Both the position numbers and the translations under genes were made by a program. DNA of 64,000 nucleotides from Leptospira stimsonii. GTDB lineage: Bacteria > Spirochaetota > Leptospiria > Leptospirales > Leptospiraceae. How positions within the stretch are numbered: position 1 is the stretch's first letter; each line of letters begins with the position of its first letter. The stretch lies in contig NZ_QHCT01000008.1 of the NCBI RefSeq assembly GCF_003545885.1, positions 1-64,000 on the forward strand, in the 5' to 3' direction. Positions 30,161 to 44,916 of this stretch are shown here, piece by piece. Under the pieces are notes generated by a model. It saw only the letters and a list, made by a program, of their open reading frames with translations. It had not been told where the DNA came from and ran no database searches.

Positions 30161-31446
30161 ACCGATCTTCTTTTTTATTCGTTCTACTACTTTGCGCTTC
30201 CTGCTTGTTTTTTTGTCGTGTTGGAAATTGGCAAGGAAAAGGTTCGAGCGACCCCGTAATCAGCACGCTCTTCAATCAGAGAATGCTCCTCCTCGCAAAA
30301 GGAACATACGCGACGGATAATCCGATCGGTTTTGAATCGTATTCAAACGGAACCGGACAGATCTACCAAGATACAACGGGAGCGGGATTGGATCCGGTTT
30401 TTGATACTACGGGGATTCCAACTGCCTCGGGTCTACCGATCTTTATCGATATCGGCGAAATCAGGATCTCTTCGAAATACGAACAAGGTCTCTACAACCT
30501 AAGTTTGATCAAGAACGTAAAAGACACGAAAAAATTCTGGGACGAGATCGCTCCCAATCGTCAGGTTTTTTGTACGATCCCTTATACAACAAATTCCAAT
30601 TCCTGCCGTTTGAATGACGGAGAACTCAAAGCAATTCAATTTTTTAACGGGGAAGGTGTCGCGTATCCTTCGAACGATCCTACATCCGCGACGGACTGGG
30701 GTGCTTTTGGAAATGGTCCCGTTCAATATTATTATACGGGGATGTATCTTCGTTCTCTCGTAACTGCTTGGGCGACGGAACCGGGCCTTACATTTTCCAA
30801 TCTTACATTATTTGATAACTACAGAGTTCCTGGGGTCAATATCGTTCCACGTTTGAGCTATCAGCCGACAGCGGATGCGACGACCCAATCGTTATTCCCC
30901 CCTCTCGTATTTCCTCTTCTTTATACCGTGGAACCGGGAGATCAGGATATGCTCGTCTATCCAGGATTTGATCCTTACATCATGGAAGTAAGAATGAATC
31001 TGAAGGAAAATCTTATGGTACATTCTTACGTTTCCGGCTTGGGAGGCGTGAGGACGATAGTGGCAGTAAGCGACTGGAAAGGGGACGCAGATCACAACGG
31101 CCAATCGAACATGGGAGGAGGACTACTTCTTCGATCCAGAATCATCCGTCCCGAGATCGCATCCAACTTAGTGGTGTTAGGTGGAACCGCGTCCACAACT
31201 CACTATTATGGAATCTATCGTTTGAGCGAAACGAACATCGACACTAAGTTACCTCTCATCTCCTCTCCCGTCCAAGGAGGGTTGACTCGAATGAAATACA
31301 TCCACTCAGGCGACTATAGAATCCGGTGCCTGGGCGATATCGCCCGAGTGGACGGATATCCGGAAACCGTCGTGAGAGAGACCACGTTCACCGTTCCCGA
31401 AAACGCGCCTCGCTCAGAGGTTCAAGTTTCTCTGACTTGTCCTTAA
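30157..31446 (+). CDS. Putative lipoprotein
   Basis: The 429-residue product has a leader ending in SCLFFC, a lipobox with Cys at about residue 20. The mature protein is beta-rich with many Gly/Asn turns (SYVSGLGGVRTIVAVSDWKG) and a C-terminal strand domain ending in SLTCP. It overlaps the barrel gene as ATGA and closes the operon. Location in the outer membrane next to the barrel product is likely; the role is unknown. Confidence 0.7.
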   Translation: MNRSSFLFVLLLCASCLFFCRVGNWQGKGSSDPVISTLFNQRMLLLAKGTYATDNPIGFESYSNGTGQIYQDTTGAGLDPVFDTTGIPTASGLPIFIDIGEIRISSKYEQGLYNLSLIKNVKDTKKFWDEIAPNRQVFCTIPYTTNSNSCRLNDGELKAIQFFNGEGVAYPSNDPTSATDWGAFGNGPVQYYYTGMYLRSLVTAWATEPGLTFSNLTLFDNYRVPGVNIVPRLSYQPTADATTQSLFPPLVFPLLYTVEPGDQDMLVYPGFDPYIMEVRMNLKENLMVHSYVSGLGGVRTIVAVSDWKGDADHNGQSNMGGGLLLRSRIIRPEIASNLVVLGGTASTTHYYGIYRLSETNIDTKLPLISSPVQGGLTRMKYIHSGDYRIRCLGDIARVDGYPETVVRETTFTVPENAPRSEVQVSLTCP

Positions 31447-31530
31447 AAGCAAAGCTCCGACTTTCATAAGAAAAAAAATACCTTCGAGGATTGATTTTGT
31501 CGTTGTTCCGACGATCTTTCCGTGGAATTC

Positions 31531-31565
31531 GCGCGCCCCACCCAAATTGGGTGGAGGAGGTGGGT
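31531..31565. repeat. Inverted copy of the GC-rich hairpin element
   Basis: GCGCGCCCCACCC, AAATT, GGGTGGAGGAGGTGGGT is the near-exact reverse complement of 26220-26256. About 75 bp further on, TGTCGTAACTCCGACA (31642-31657) is a short dyad related to GTCGTAGCTCCGAC near 26265. The 540-bp gap 31447-31986 holds these, the element at 31860, and no credible gene. Confidence 0.7.
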
Positions 31566-31859
31566 CGGCGGGAAAAATCGGGAAATTTTCCTCTATCAGA
31601 AAATTCTAATTCTTTCAAGAAAAATTTCTCCTCCACAGCGTTGTCGTAACTCCGACAAATGCGCTCCCTAAGACGGTCGTCCCACCTTCCTCGGCTTCCG
31701 ACGATCCATCTAACGTTTCAAACGGAGCAAAACTGCGAAAACACCGGAAACAAAGTGAAACATTCAAAATCAGATATATTCAAAATTTCGAATTTTTCTA
31801 TGTCTCCGTTAAGCTTTATCCAAATCAAAAAAATTGGGGTCCGGGCTTAGAACAGAAAA

Positions 31860-31945
31860 AGATCTCCCGGCGAAGGGGGGAGCGAAAGCCGCAATTTGCG
31901 GCTGAAGCGAGGGGGAAGCCTTTCCCCCCGCAAAGCGACCCATAG
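31860..31945. repeat. Nested inverted-repeat element
   Basis: The segment carries a small hairpin GCCGC AATTT GCGGC within a larger arrangement of GGGGGG and CCCCCC tracts (AAGGGGGGAGCG, then GAGGGGGAAGCCTTTCCCCC, then GCAAAGCG). The G/C tracts stand out against the surrounding AT-rich DNA. It lies just downstream of the PfkB gene's stop and could act as a bulky terminator or be a dispersed repeat. Confidence 0.45.
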
Positions 31946-31986
31946 GAAAGCTTTGCGCTGAGTTAATCAAAGCGACCCCCGCCAAC

Positions 31987-32973
<987 letters not shown>

Positions 32974-32976
32974 CGG

Positions 32977-36326
<3,350 letters not shown>

Positions 36327-36446
36327 CTGCAAAACGGATTTCTATCAACCATTCGACCCGAGGAAGGAGCGCAGGCAAACAAGAAATCCTTCCAAAGAGA
36401 GAATTAAAATACTTTATTCCCGAATCCAGAGCAAAATCCTGGGCAC

Positions 36447-37841
<1,395 letters not shown>

Positions 37842-37914
37842 TTTTTTTTCGGAGAATTTTGAACTTTCGGAAAGAACAGCTTTTTATGGAATGCCAAACG
37901 ATATTTTAGTTAGA

Positions 37915-38535
37915 TCCGGATATCGTGCAACCTGAGTCGTTTTTCGGAGTTTTTGACGGCGCGTTTATACGAACTTCGCATATCGTGTAACGTGAGTCTT
38001 ACGTCGGAGTGAAGACCGCGCGTTTATGCGAACTTCGTGTATCGTGTAAGGTGAGTCTTACGTCGGAGTGAAGACCGCGCGTTTATGCGAACTTTGTGTA
38101 TCGTGTAAGGTGAATTCTGTGTTGGAGGTACGACCGCGCGTTTATGCGAACTTCGCATATCGTGCAACATGAGTTCTGTGTTGGAGCTACGACCGCGCGT
38201 TTATGCGAACTTCGGATATCGTGCAACTTGAGTTCTGTGTTGGAGCTACGACCGCGCGTTTATACGAACCTCGGATATCGTGCAACTTGAGTCTTGCGCT
38301 GGAGCTACGACCACGCGTTTATTCGAACTTTGCATATCATGCAACATGAATTTTGTGTTGGAGCTTCGACTGCGTGTTTATACGAACTTCGCATATCGTG
38401 CAACATGAGTTCTGTATTGGAGCTACGGACGGCGCGTTTATACGAACCTCGGATATCGTGTAAGGTGAGTCTCGCACCGGATTTGCTGCTGTAACGGCGC
38501 GTTTATACGAACTTCGTGTATCGTCTCGTCAGTTG
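37915..38535. repeat. Tandem array 1: about ten 59-bp units with an 18-nt core
   Basis: Units repeat every 59 bp (for example cores at 37961, 38020, 38079, 38138 and 38197) and contain GCGTTTATACGAACTTCG or close variants (GTTTATGCGAAC, GTTTATTCGAAC), followed by CATATCGTGCAAC and TTGGAGCTACGACC. Whole units are conserved, so this is not a CRISPR array. The same 18-nt core appears in arrays at 41606 and, reversed, at 44260. Open frames inside the array, such as 38294-38494, are repeat artefacts. Confidence 0.92.
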
Positions 38536-38546
38536 CATGCTTAAAG

Positions 38547-39395
38547 ATGAAACTTATTAAAGAAATCATTAATTCAAAAGAATTTGAAGAGAAAAACCTA
38601 ATTTATTTTCATTCAAAGGAAGAAATATTTAAATAAATAGAAAAAGTTTATGACTATTTACCGGACAGTGAAGAAAAAATAGCCGGCGAACTTTTAAAGA
38701 CTTTTTCTAATTTTATCTGGATGATTCAACTTTTGAATCTTTTTCATGATCAGGAGAGAAAGATAATAAAACCTCAGCCGGAGGGTCCAGATATAATTCT
38801 CCAAATCGAAACCAGAACAATTATTATTGAATGTTTGCAACCTGATAATTGGGAAAAGAATCCTCCTTCTGATGGGTATTATAACTCATTTCACGAAGAG
38901 GAAAAGATTCTAAGATATACGAGTGCCATTACGGATAAATCGGGACAATATCAAAAATGGCTAAAAAAAGAAATAGTATCGCCAATGGATCCTTTCCTTA
39001 TCGTTGTATCAGGAGGAAAGCAAAGTTTGGTAGATGCTTATACGGAATGCCCCGATATCGTTAAGGCTGTATATCCATTAGGGAGATCTTCTTATTCCGT
39101 ACCATTAGATAATCCGGATAATTTTAGTGTTTCTTATGAGAAAAGAACTGCGGTGATTAAATCAAACCAATCTTCTATACCAACGGATTCTTTTCTTAAT
39201 GATTCTTATAATTATATTTCAGGGATAATTTTTAATCCTTACGAAATTTTATCGAAATTGAATCGTGATGGAAAAAATTATATTGTGATTCGTAATCACG
39301 TCGCAAAAAATCAATTTCCAAATAATTTGATAAAAGGATCTGTTGATCACTTTCTAAATGATAACAAGCATGTAGAATTTAAGCGCGTCGACTAA
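38547..39395 (+). pseudogene. Nuclease-like hypothetical gene interrupted by an in-frame stop
   Basis: The ATG at 38547 opens MKLIKEIINSKEFEEKN and the frame runs 29 codons to TAA (38634-38636). It then continues in the same frame without another stop to 39395 (EKVYDYLPDSEEKIAG, then MIQLLNLFHDQER). The parts before and after the stop fit together, so one nonsense change has interrupted a 282-residue protein. A shorter protein from ATG 38721 could still be made. GPDIILQIETRTIIIEC resembles the PD...E pattern of restriction-endonuclease folds but lacks the ExK lysine. It sits immediately after array 1. Confidence 0.6.
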
Positions 39396-39518
39396 CTAAA
39401 AATTGTCGCGGCGCATCGGGATCGTATCCGCGCCTCTTGCTTGGGCTTCGCCAAATAACGAAATCAAATATTGGAATCACTTAAAAAAACAGCCTACCTT
39501 TTTTAGGAGTAAAATGAG

Positions 39519-40034
39519 ATGAAACGAATAGCAGTCTTTGGTAAACCGGGCGGCGGAAAGTCTACACTGAGCAAGAAATTGGCGACGACTTTAGGAATCA
39601 AATTATATCCCTTAGATTTAATTGAATATAATACAGATGGCACAAAAAAACCCATCGAAGAGTACAATGAATCTCATAGAGACCTTTTAAACAAAGAAAA
39701 CTGGATCATTGAGGGCTTCGGAACCTTAGAATCTTTTTGGATGAGAATGGATTTCGCCGATACACTCGTTTACGTTGATTTACCTTATTGGCAACACTAT
39801 TGGTTAACCACGAAGCGGTTACTCAAAAGTCCTTTTGTCAAACCGGAAGGATGGCCAAAAGGTAGTTCCGTCTTGAAAGGAACTCTCTCGAGTTGGAAAT
39901 ATCTTAGACTTTCCCCTTCATTCTGGACTTCCGATTTTTTGGATAAACTCAAAACAAAAGCCAAAGGAAAGACATTGTATCAATTAAAATCCATTTCAGA
40001 ACTCAACGAATTCATCGAAAATAAACTAGATTGA
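39519..40034 (+). CDS. P-loop nucleotide kinase-like protein
   Basis: The 171-residue product has a Walker A motif at residues 8-16 (GKPGGGKST), a Walker-B-like WIIEGF segment (about 66), and a lid-like basic region (LTTKRLLKSPFVKPEGWPKG). This matches small kinases of the adenylate kinase/FlaR type. The ATG at 39519 has TAGGAG 9 bases upstream. Substrate is unknown. Such stand-alone kinases are common accessory genes; its neighbours are repeat arrays and unrelated small genes. Confidence 0.75.
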   Translation: MKRIAVFGKPGGGKSTLSKKLATTLGIKLYPLDLIEYNTDGTKKPIEEYNESHRDLLNKENWIIEGFGTLESFWMRMDFADTLVYVDLPYWQHYWLTTKRLLKSPFVKPEGWPKGSSVLKGTLSSWKYLRLSPSFWTSDFLDKLKTKAKGKTLYQLKSISELNEFIENKLD

Positions 40035-40305
40035 AAATTACGATTCCCGTCTTTTCTTTATTTCCAAAAAGAATCCAAAGTGCCAACTGGAAAAAAATAC
40101 TTTTTATCAGATCACTTCCTATTCTTATATCTACGATACTCCATCGAAAATTAGAAAGGAAAAGGATTACAACGACGAACACGAGATAAGCGATTCCACT
40201 TTGGAACAATCAGCACCGCCTTTGATTTAGATAAGGACGTACGCCGTAGTTCGTGATCGACAATCTTGGAAACGTTATACAAAGGAATAACCCAAGGAAT
40301 CTCTA

Positions 40306-40683
40306 ATGAATATAGATAATTCTAGAAAAATTGCCGCAATAGTAGGTCCCGTTCTCACTGTAATGGTTACCGCCGAGTTGCGGTTTTGGAATCCTACATT
40401 GTATATCGAACAGATTACTCCCCTCGTTTATTTGTCCGGAATCCTGATCTTCACAGCAGGCCTTGCCATTGTCCGTTCGCACAACGTCTGGGCGCTCCAG
40501 TGGCCGGTTCTTCTCACTTTTGTTGGGTGGGCAGGAATCCTGATGGGACTGACTCGGATCTTTTTTCCGCAGAGTTACAAAGCGCAGTTCAGAAACGATA
40601 ACGTAGTTCTCGTTGTCGAAATGATCCTTATCCTCATTGGGATCATTCTCACAGTGCAAGCATATCGACGTCCCTCAAGGTAA
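40306..40683 (+). CDS. Small integral membrane protein
   Basis: The 125-residue product has four hydrophobic segments (about 8-25, 38-57, 67-84, 98-117) with a short basic C-terminus (YRRPSR). No family was recognised. The gap before it (40035-40305) holds no clear gene. The 348-bp gap after it contains degenerate relatives of the array core, such as TTATACGAATTTC near 40920 and TTTAGACGAACTTCCG near 40977. Confidence 0.55.
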   Translation: MNIDNSRKIAAIVGPVLTVMVTAELRFWNPTLYIEQITPLVYLSGILIFTAGLAIVRSHNVWALQWPVLLTFVGWAGILMGLTRIFFPQSYKAQFRNDNVVLVVEMILILIGIILTVQAYRRPSR

Positions 40684-41031
40684 CTTAATACCTGGAGAAG
40701 AATCGCGCCAAATCGTTGGAAACTCACTCACCGCGACTCGAGGCAGATCACATTCCGGTAGTTCTTGTACCAAGTCCGTTCGCAAACGATTTCATTACAC
40801 AGCAACTTAGATTCAAGCTATCCTTGACCGTTCCTTACACATAGCCGCTAAGATTGAGAGTATTACGAATTTCGTGAAGTCGATCGGCTTGAGTTTCGCA
40901 AAGGAGATAGGTTCGCGATTATACGAATTTCAAAAATAAAACAACGTGTGTCTCAAGTGGAATGGCATTGACGGGTTTAGACGAACTTCCGATGTTGACG
41001 AGTTAGTCGAAACAGTAACGGAAATTAGCGT

Positions 41032-41565
41032 ATGCAATATGATGAGTATGAAAAGAAAAGGATGTTTTTAGTCGCTAAGAGGATACTTTTATGTATTGCC
41101 CGAAATAGGGCAGAGAGAATCGAGAGGATAGATTTTAATATGTCCTTGAATCACGATCTTGGGTTAGATGGAGATGATTTTGATGACTTCTTTAAAGATA
41201 TCAACCGCTCCATCCGAATAGATTGGACCTCTTTTAACTTCAAAGAATATTTTAACGAAGAAGGCGATCTTACACTTTGGCGAGGATTATTTCTTTTTTG
41301 TCATTTGCCACTTGTTCTACTGAGTTCGATACTGAACCAAGTCCTTAAATTATTTAGGATCGATACTGTTTTGAATTTGGCATATAGACCAAGTTATTTT
41401 AATAAAAACAAGAAGCCATTTACCGTAGCTGATCTGATATTAACTGCATATTCAGGTAAATGGAAGAATTTTCTTTCCCCTTCACTCCCAGTCGAAGCTG
41501 AATTGAAGAGTTGGCAAAATGATTTCAAAAACAGATTCGAAAGGAAACGCCGAAGAAAGAAGTGA
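41032..41565 (+). CDS. DUF1493-like protein
   Basis: The 177-residue product has the segment NMSLNHDLGLDGDDFDDFF (about 36-54), the acyl-carrier-like signature of DUF1493 proteins, with the acidic DDFDDFF following where an acyl carrier protein has its helix II. The serine of a phosphopantetheine site is not obvious. A hydrophobic stretch (LFLFCHLPLVLLSSI) lies around 85-100. The basic C-terminus is FERKRRRKK. Function is unknown. It lies directly upstream of array 2. Confidence 0.55.
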   Translation: MQYDEYEKKRMFLVAKRILLCIARNRAERIERIDFNMSLNHDLGLDGDDFDDFFKDINRSIRIDWTSFNFKEYFNEEGDLTLWRGLFLFCHLPLVLLSSILNQVLKLFRIDTVLNLAYRPSYFNKNKKPFTVADLILTAYSGKWKNFLSPSLPVEAELKSWQNDFKNRFERKRRRKK

Positions 41566-41605
41566 CCACTTCGCCTAACTTCGGTTTCCCCCTAAATGGT
41601 CTAAC

Positions 41606-41914
41606 ACATTTATACGAACTTCACATATTGAGGGATTTGGTTTCTCGTTAAAGCTTCTACCGCGTTTATACGAACTTCACATATTGAGGGATTTGGTTTC
41701 TCGTTAAAGCTTCTACCGCGTTTATACGAACTTCGCATATCGAGGAATTTGGTTTCTCGTTAGAGCTTCGACCGCATTTAAATGAACTTCGCATATCGAG
41801 GAATTTGGTTTCTCGTTAGAGCTTCGACCGCGTTTATACGAACTTCGCATATTGAGTGATTTGGTTTCTCGTCAAAGCTTCTACCGCGGTTATACGAACT
41901 TCGTATAACCGCGG
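41606..41914. repeat. Tandem array 2: six 56-bp units with the 18-nt core
   Basis: Units recur at 56 bp (cores at about 41611, 41667 and 41723 and onwards) and read TTTATACGAACTTC(A/G)CATAT(T/C)GAGGNATTTGGTTTCTCGTT, then AGCTTC(T/G)ACCGCG. They share GCGTTTATACGAACTTCG and the AGCTnCGACCGCG segment with array 1, but the rest of the unit differs. The last unit is turned into a perfect inverted repeat (41884-41914). Confidence 0.92.
41884..41914. repeat. Perfect 14-bp inverted repeat ending array 2
   Basis: CCGCGGTTATACGA, ACT, TCGTATAACCGCGG are exact inverted arms. The dyad is made from the array core with its outward sequence replaced by the mirror image. Folded as RNA it would give a strong GC-clamped hairpin; as DNA it is a candidate binding or resolution site. 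Confidence 0.9.
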
Positions 41915-41929
41915 CAAAACTGAATTGTA

Positions 41930-42214
41930 ATGAAGATCTTCCTAAAATTAATCTTAAACTATAGAGAGATTAGAAACCTCCGGAAAAAAAATACGGACAC
42001 CCCTACGCTAACGAAATCGAACAATGACTTTCCGCATCAAAATATTTATACCTCCCTTCTTGGTCTTTATAGGAATTTCATAAAAACACAACTCTTCCCT
42101 TATAAAACCAAACAAAATCTTATGAATGAAAAGAGTCAAAGGTCAAAACAGAATTCTTTTCACATAAAGATCGAATCAGAAATCTTTCAAACGGACTTGA
42201 AAAGACGGAAATAA
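41930..42214 (+). CDS. Possible small basic protein
   Basis: The 94-residue open frame begins 15 bp after the inverted repeat that closes array 2. The product is basic and polar (RNLRKKNTD, SQRSKQNS) without a recognised motif, and no clear ribosome binding site precedes it. It may be a gene remnant. I report it with low confidence because the frame is open in ordinary, non-repetitive sequence. Confidence 0.25.
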   Translation: MKIFLKLILNYREIRNLRKKNTDTPTLTKSNNDFPHQNIYTSLLGLYRNFIKTQLFPYKTKQNLMNEKSQRSKQNSFHIKIESEIFQTDLKRRK

Positions 42215-42424
42215 GATTTCCAAGGATTTCGAATATCCAATCGTAACAAAATTCTATCGTTTGATTTTTTGAGTATTTTCTAAAATCGTAACTCCTCAAA
42301 AAAGAACGATCCCATTCTTATATTTGCTTTTTTTATAGCGAAAGTGCAAAGAATTTTTGAGAACCACGGTCTTAGATTCTAAAATGGATAAACGTAAGAA
42401 TACAACTTATATTAGGATAAGAGC

Positions 42425-43297
42425 ATGAATAAAAATTTTTCCAAAGGTTTGATCATAGCCATTTCAGTTTTCGCCTTCCTCTTTTGCTTTAGGCTTATCT
42501 ATGGATATGTATCCTACTCTTCAGAAGCGGATTCCTCGACAAACATTCTTCCCTCGCAAACGCGAGAGTCGACTTATGTGAAACAGAACATTGCTTCGAA
42601 GAAAATTCGACAGGAAGGTAATGGAATTCCTAAAAGTTTTGACCAAAAATACGAAAAAGTCGCAACGTTAGAAACTCAATCCTCTGAAATTGAAAGCGAC
42701 GAAAAGAAAGTAAGAGACCTCGTAAATTCTTCAGCATCAATCATACAATACGAAAACAGTGCCGGATTAAAAGAGAGCCGAAATCGTATTATTAAGTTAG
42801 CCGTCGGAGTTCCTCCCGAAAAATTCGACGAACTCGTAAATGAATTCAAAAAAATTGGTAAAACCCTTCTCCTTACGATTGATAAAAAAGATAAAACAAA
42901 CGAATACAAAGATCTTCAGGCAAAAAAAGAATCTCTTCTAAAAATTCGAAATTCGCTTTCGAGCTTAAAAAGCAAAGGCGGAAGAATCGATGAGTTTATT
43001 AATCTAGAAAATCGTATTTTAGAGATCGAAGACGAAATTCAGAGGTTAGGGATCAGCCTGGGAGAATATGATTCTGAAAATGAATTCTGCACAGTTCTCA
43101 TAACAATTTTTGAAAATAAATCTTCTCCAAGCGAAAGAATCAGCATCCTCCATAGGATAAAAGTCGCTTTAGAATGGACTATAAAATACTACTTCCTTCT
43201 TTCATTCTCTCTTCTTTTTGTCATTTTGCTGACTCATTTCGGCTTTCCTCTTCTTGAAAAAATGAAACGAGTCTTAATCGGAAAAGAAGAAAGATAA
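42425..43297 (+). CDS. DUF4349 domain membrane protein
   Basis: The 290-residue product has an N-terminal membrane segment (about 9-28, LIIAISVFAFLFCFRLIYG). The DUF4349 core follows at about 75-235: EKVATLETQSSEIESDEKKV, VGVPPEKFDELVNEFKKIGK, and the coiled-coil LENRILEIEDEIQRLG. A second membrane segment sits near the C-terminus (YYFLLSFSLLFVILLTHFG). Members are membrane-bound with a periplasmic coiled-coil domain of unknown role. A putative terminator hairpin follows it. Confidence 0.8.
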   Translation: MNKNFSKGLIIAISVFAFLFCFRLIYGYVSYSSEADSSTNILPSQTRESTYVKQNIASKKIRQEGNGIPKSFDQKYEKVATLETQSSEIESDEKKVRDLVNSSASIIQYENSAGLKESRNRIIKLAVGVPPEKFDELVNEFKKIGKTLLLTIDKKDKTNEYKDLQAKKESLLKIRNSLSSLKSKGGRIDEFINLENRILEIEDEIQRLGISLGEYDSENEFCTVLITIFENKSSPSERISILHRIKVALEWTIKYYFLLSFSLLFVILLTHFGFPLLEKMKRVLIGKEER

Positions 43298-43333
43298 GAT
43301 AAAAAAGGTTCCAAGACATCTAAACTTCTTCTT

Positions 43334-43383
43334 GAAAAGAAACTAGGTTCAAATTGAATATCTTTCAAACCTAGTTTCTTTTC
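43334..43383. terminator. 16-bp perfect hairpin between DUF4349 and GNAT genes
   Basis: GAAAAGAAACTAGGTT (43334-43349) and AACCTAGTTTCTTTTC (43368-43383) are exact inverted arms with an 18-base loop, starting 36 bp after the DUF4349 stop. The right arm contains TTTCTTTTCT, which could act as the U-rich tract. A terminator or attenuator is likely. Confidence 0.65.
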
Positions 43384-43414
43384 TAAGAATTTAAGAAAGA
43401 AAAATTTTTATCAA

Positions 43415-43912
43415 ATGGCTAAAACCAAAAAACTTTCCGAACCGTTTCAAATCGGCAACCTACTCCCCGAACACAGAGAAAGCGCGATCGAACTCGTAAA
43501 TCAGTTCTTTCGTATGTTAAATTCCCTCACGTTAGACGGTGTTTTTAAAATCCGTCCGAGGGCCGGAACTAAAATGGTGGATGTCTATTTAAAACTCCGG
43601 GGAACAGGGAAGGTGCTTCTTCTTGGCGGTTTCTTAGGCGAAGAATTGGTTTCTCTTCTCATCGCTCGGACCGAAGAGAAACCCTATTTAGAGGAAAACA
43701 AAACTCTCTTTATCGATTTAGCCGTTACCAAACGAGGAAAGCAAAAATCCGGTTTCATGAAACCTCTCGTCCTTTCCTGTGAGTCGTGGGCAAAAGAACA
43801 AGGATTTCAAAGCGTAGAATTGAGAGCGATCGCAGAGAATGAGAATGCGGTTTCTTTTTGGAAAAATATGGGTTATGATCCTTTCTATGTTCGTTTTAGA
43901 AAATTAATTTAG
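43415..43912 (+). CDS. GNAT-family acetyltransferase
   Basis: The 165-residue product carries a GNAT fold. An N-terminal helix pair (HRESAIELVNQFFRML) is followed by the central strands (KVLLLGGFLGEELVSLLIAR), LFIDLAVTKRGKQKSGFMKP in place of the acetyl-CoA loop (Q/RxxGxG/A, here KQKSGF), and VELRAIAENENAVSFWKNMG, a typical motif B. It probably acetylates a small molecule or protein N-terminus; the acceptor is unknown. The 14-bp palindrome TTAGAATATTCTAA begins 5 bp after its stop. Confidence 0.8.
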   Translation: MAKTKKLSEPFQIGNLLPEHRESAIELVNQFFRMLNSLTLDGVFKIRPRAGTKMVDVYLKLRGTGKVLLLGGFLGEELVSLLIARTEEKPYLEENKTLFIDLAVTKRGKQKSGFMKPLVLSCESWAKEQGFQSVELRAIAENENAVSFWKNMGYDPFYVRFRKLI

Positions 43913-43916
43913 ATTT

Positions 43917-43930
43917 TTAGAATATTCTAA
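43917..43930. repeat. TTAGAATATTCTAA palindrome after the GNAT gene
   Basis: This is a perfect 14-bp palindrome, the second copy of the motif found at 23023, 54712 (one mismatch) and 62046. It begins 5 bp after the stop of the GNAT gene. The AT-rich stretch that follows (43931-44165) shows no gene. Confidence 0.65.
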
Positions 43931-44259
43931 TTTATTATATTCTTACATTCCTTTTCATTACGTTAAATAAAATATTGAATAATATCAATTTTAATAGCAG
44001 AACGCAATTCTAATTTTTTAATACATACGGTTGCTCCATTTTGAGATATTAAGAACGATTCAACCCCCAAAAAATAAAAATAGATTTCTAATTAAAGCAA
44101 TTCACCACTTTTGAAAAACGCATGCTCCTAACTGATATGTTTTATAGATAATAAGAATAACAGATTCATATTTTAGAAAATGCCACTTAAGACCTTGCGC
44201 CTTTATGCCTATCGCCTTATCGGCAATGTATTCAAGAAGGCAAGGATGATTCGGCTTTC

Positions 44260-44805
44260 GCAGTTAGTTGAAGTTCGCATAAGCGCAAAACTTCAGAGTG
44301 AAACTCCGATGTTCGCAGTTAGCCGAGGTTCGCGTAAACGCAAGATTTCAAGAGAAAATTCCGGTGTCCACAATTAGCCAATGTTCGTATAAACGCCGGA
44401 CACCAAGGGGAAAACTCCGATGTCCAAAATTAGTCGAAGTTCGTATAAACGCCGGTTTTCAAGGGAGAAAAACTCCGGTGTCCAAAATTAGTCGAAGTTC
44501 GTATAAACGCCGGTTTTCAAGGGAGAAAAACTCCGATGTCCAAAATTAGTCGAAGTTCGTATAAACGCCGGTTTTCAAGGTAGAAAAACTCCGGTGTCCA
44601 CAATTAGCCGATGTTCGTATAAACGCCGGACACCAAGGGGAAAACTCCGATGTCCAAAATTAGTCGAAGTTCGTATAAACGCCGGTTTTCAAGGGAGAAA
44701 AACTCCGGTGTCCAAAATTAGTCGAAGTTCGTATAAACGCCGGTTTTCAAGGGAGAAAAACTCCGATGTCCACAATTAGTCGAAGTTCGTATAAACGCAA
44801 AAATT
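44260..44805. repeat. Tandem array 3: about ten 56-58-bp units, core reversed, with higher-order duplication
   Basis: Units carry CGAAGTTCGTATAAACGC, the reverse complement of the core in arrays 1 and 2, at 58-bp spacing (GTATAAACGC at 44443, 44501, 44559, 44617) with one 56-bp step to 44673. They read CCGGTTTTCAAGGGAGAAAAACTCCG and GTCCAAAATTAGT. A block of about four units is itself duplicated (about 44343-44560 and 44575-44790), so two open frames there encode the same peptide. Both frames (44298-44549, 44594-44779) are repeat artefacts. Confidence 0.9.
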
Positions 44806-44916
44806 CTCTTGCGGGTTTCTAATCCTCCCATTCAAACCATCTAACAAATCAATTCCCCTCAAAAATTCCAACCTTTGAAATCTTAACTCAAAGGTCCTGT
44901 GCATTTTTCGTATGAC

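Noticed and set aside
38294..38494. Open frame inside array 1
   Set aside because: It translates the repeat unit and is an artefact of repeat length and phase.
41884..41914. Resemblance of the core TATACGAA / TTCGTATA to loxP arms
   Set aside because: Only about 8 bases of each arm match and the spacer is 3 bases, not 8. No tyrosine recombinase gene is in the window.
37915..44805. Repeat arrays read as CRISPR arrays
   Set aside because: The whole unit is conserved, including what would be spacers, units are 56-59 bp, and no cas genes are in the window.
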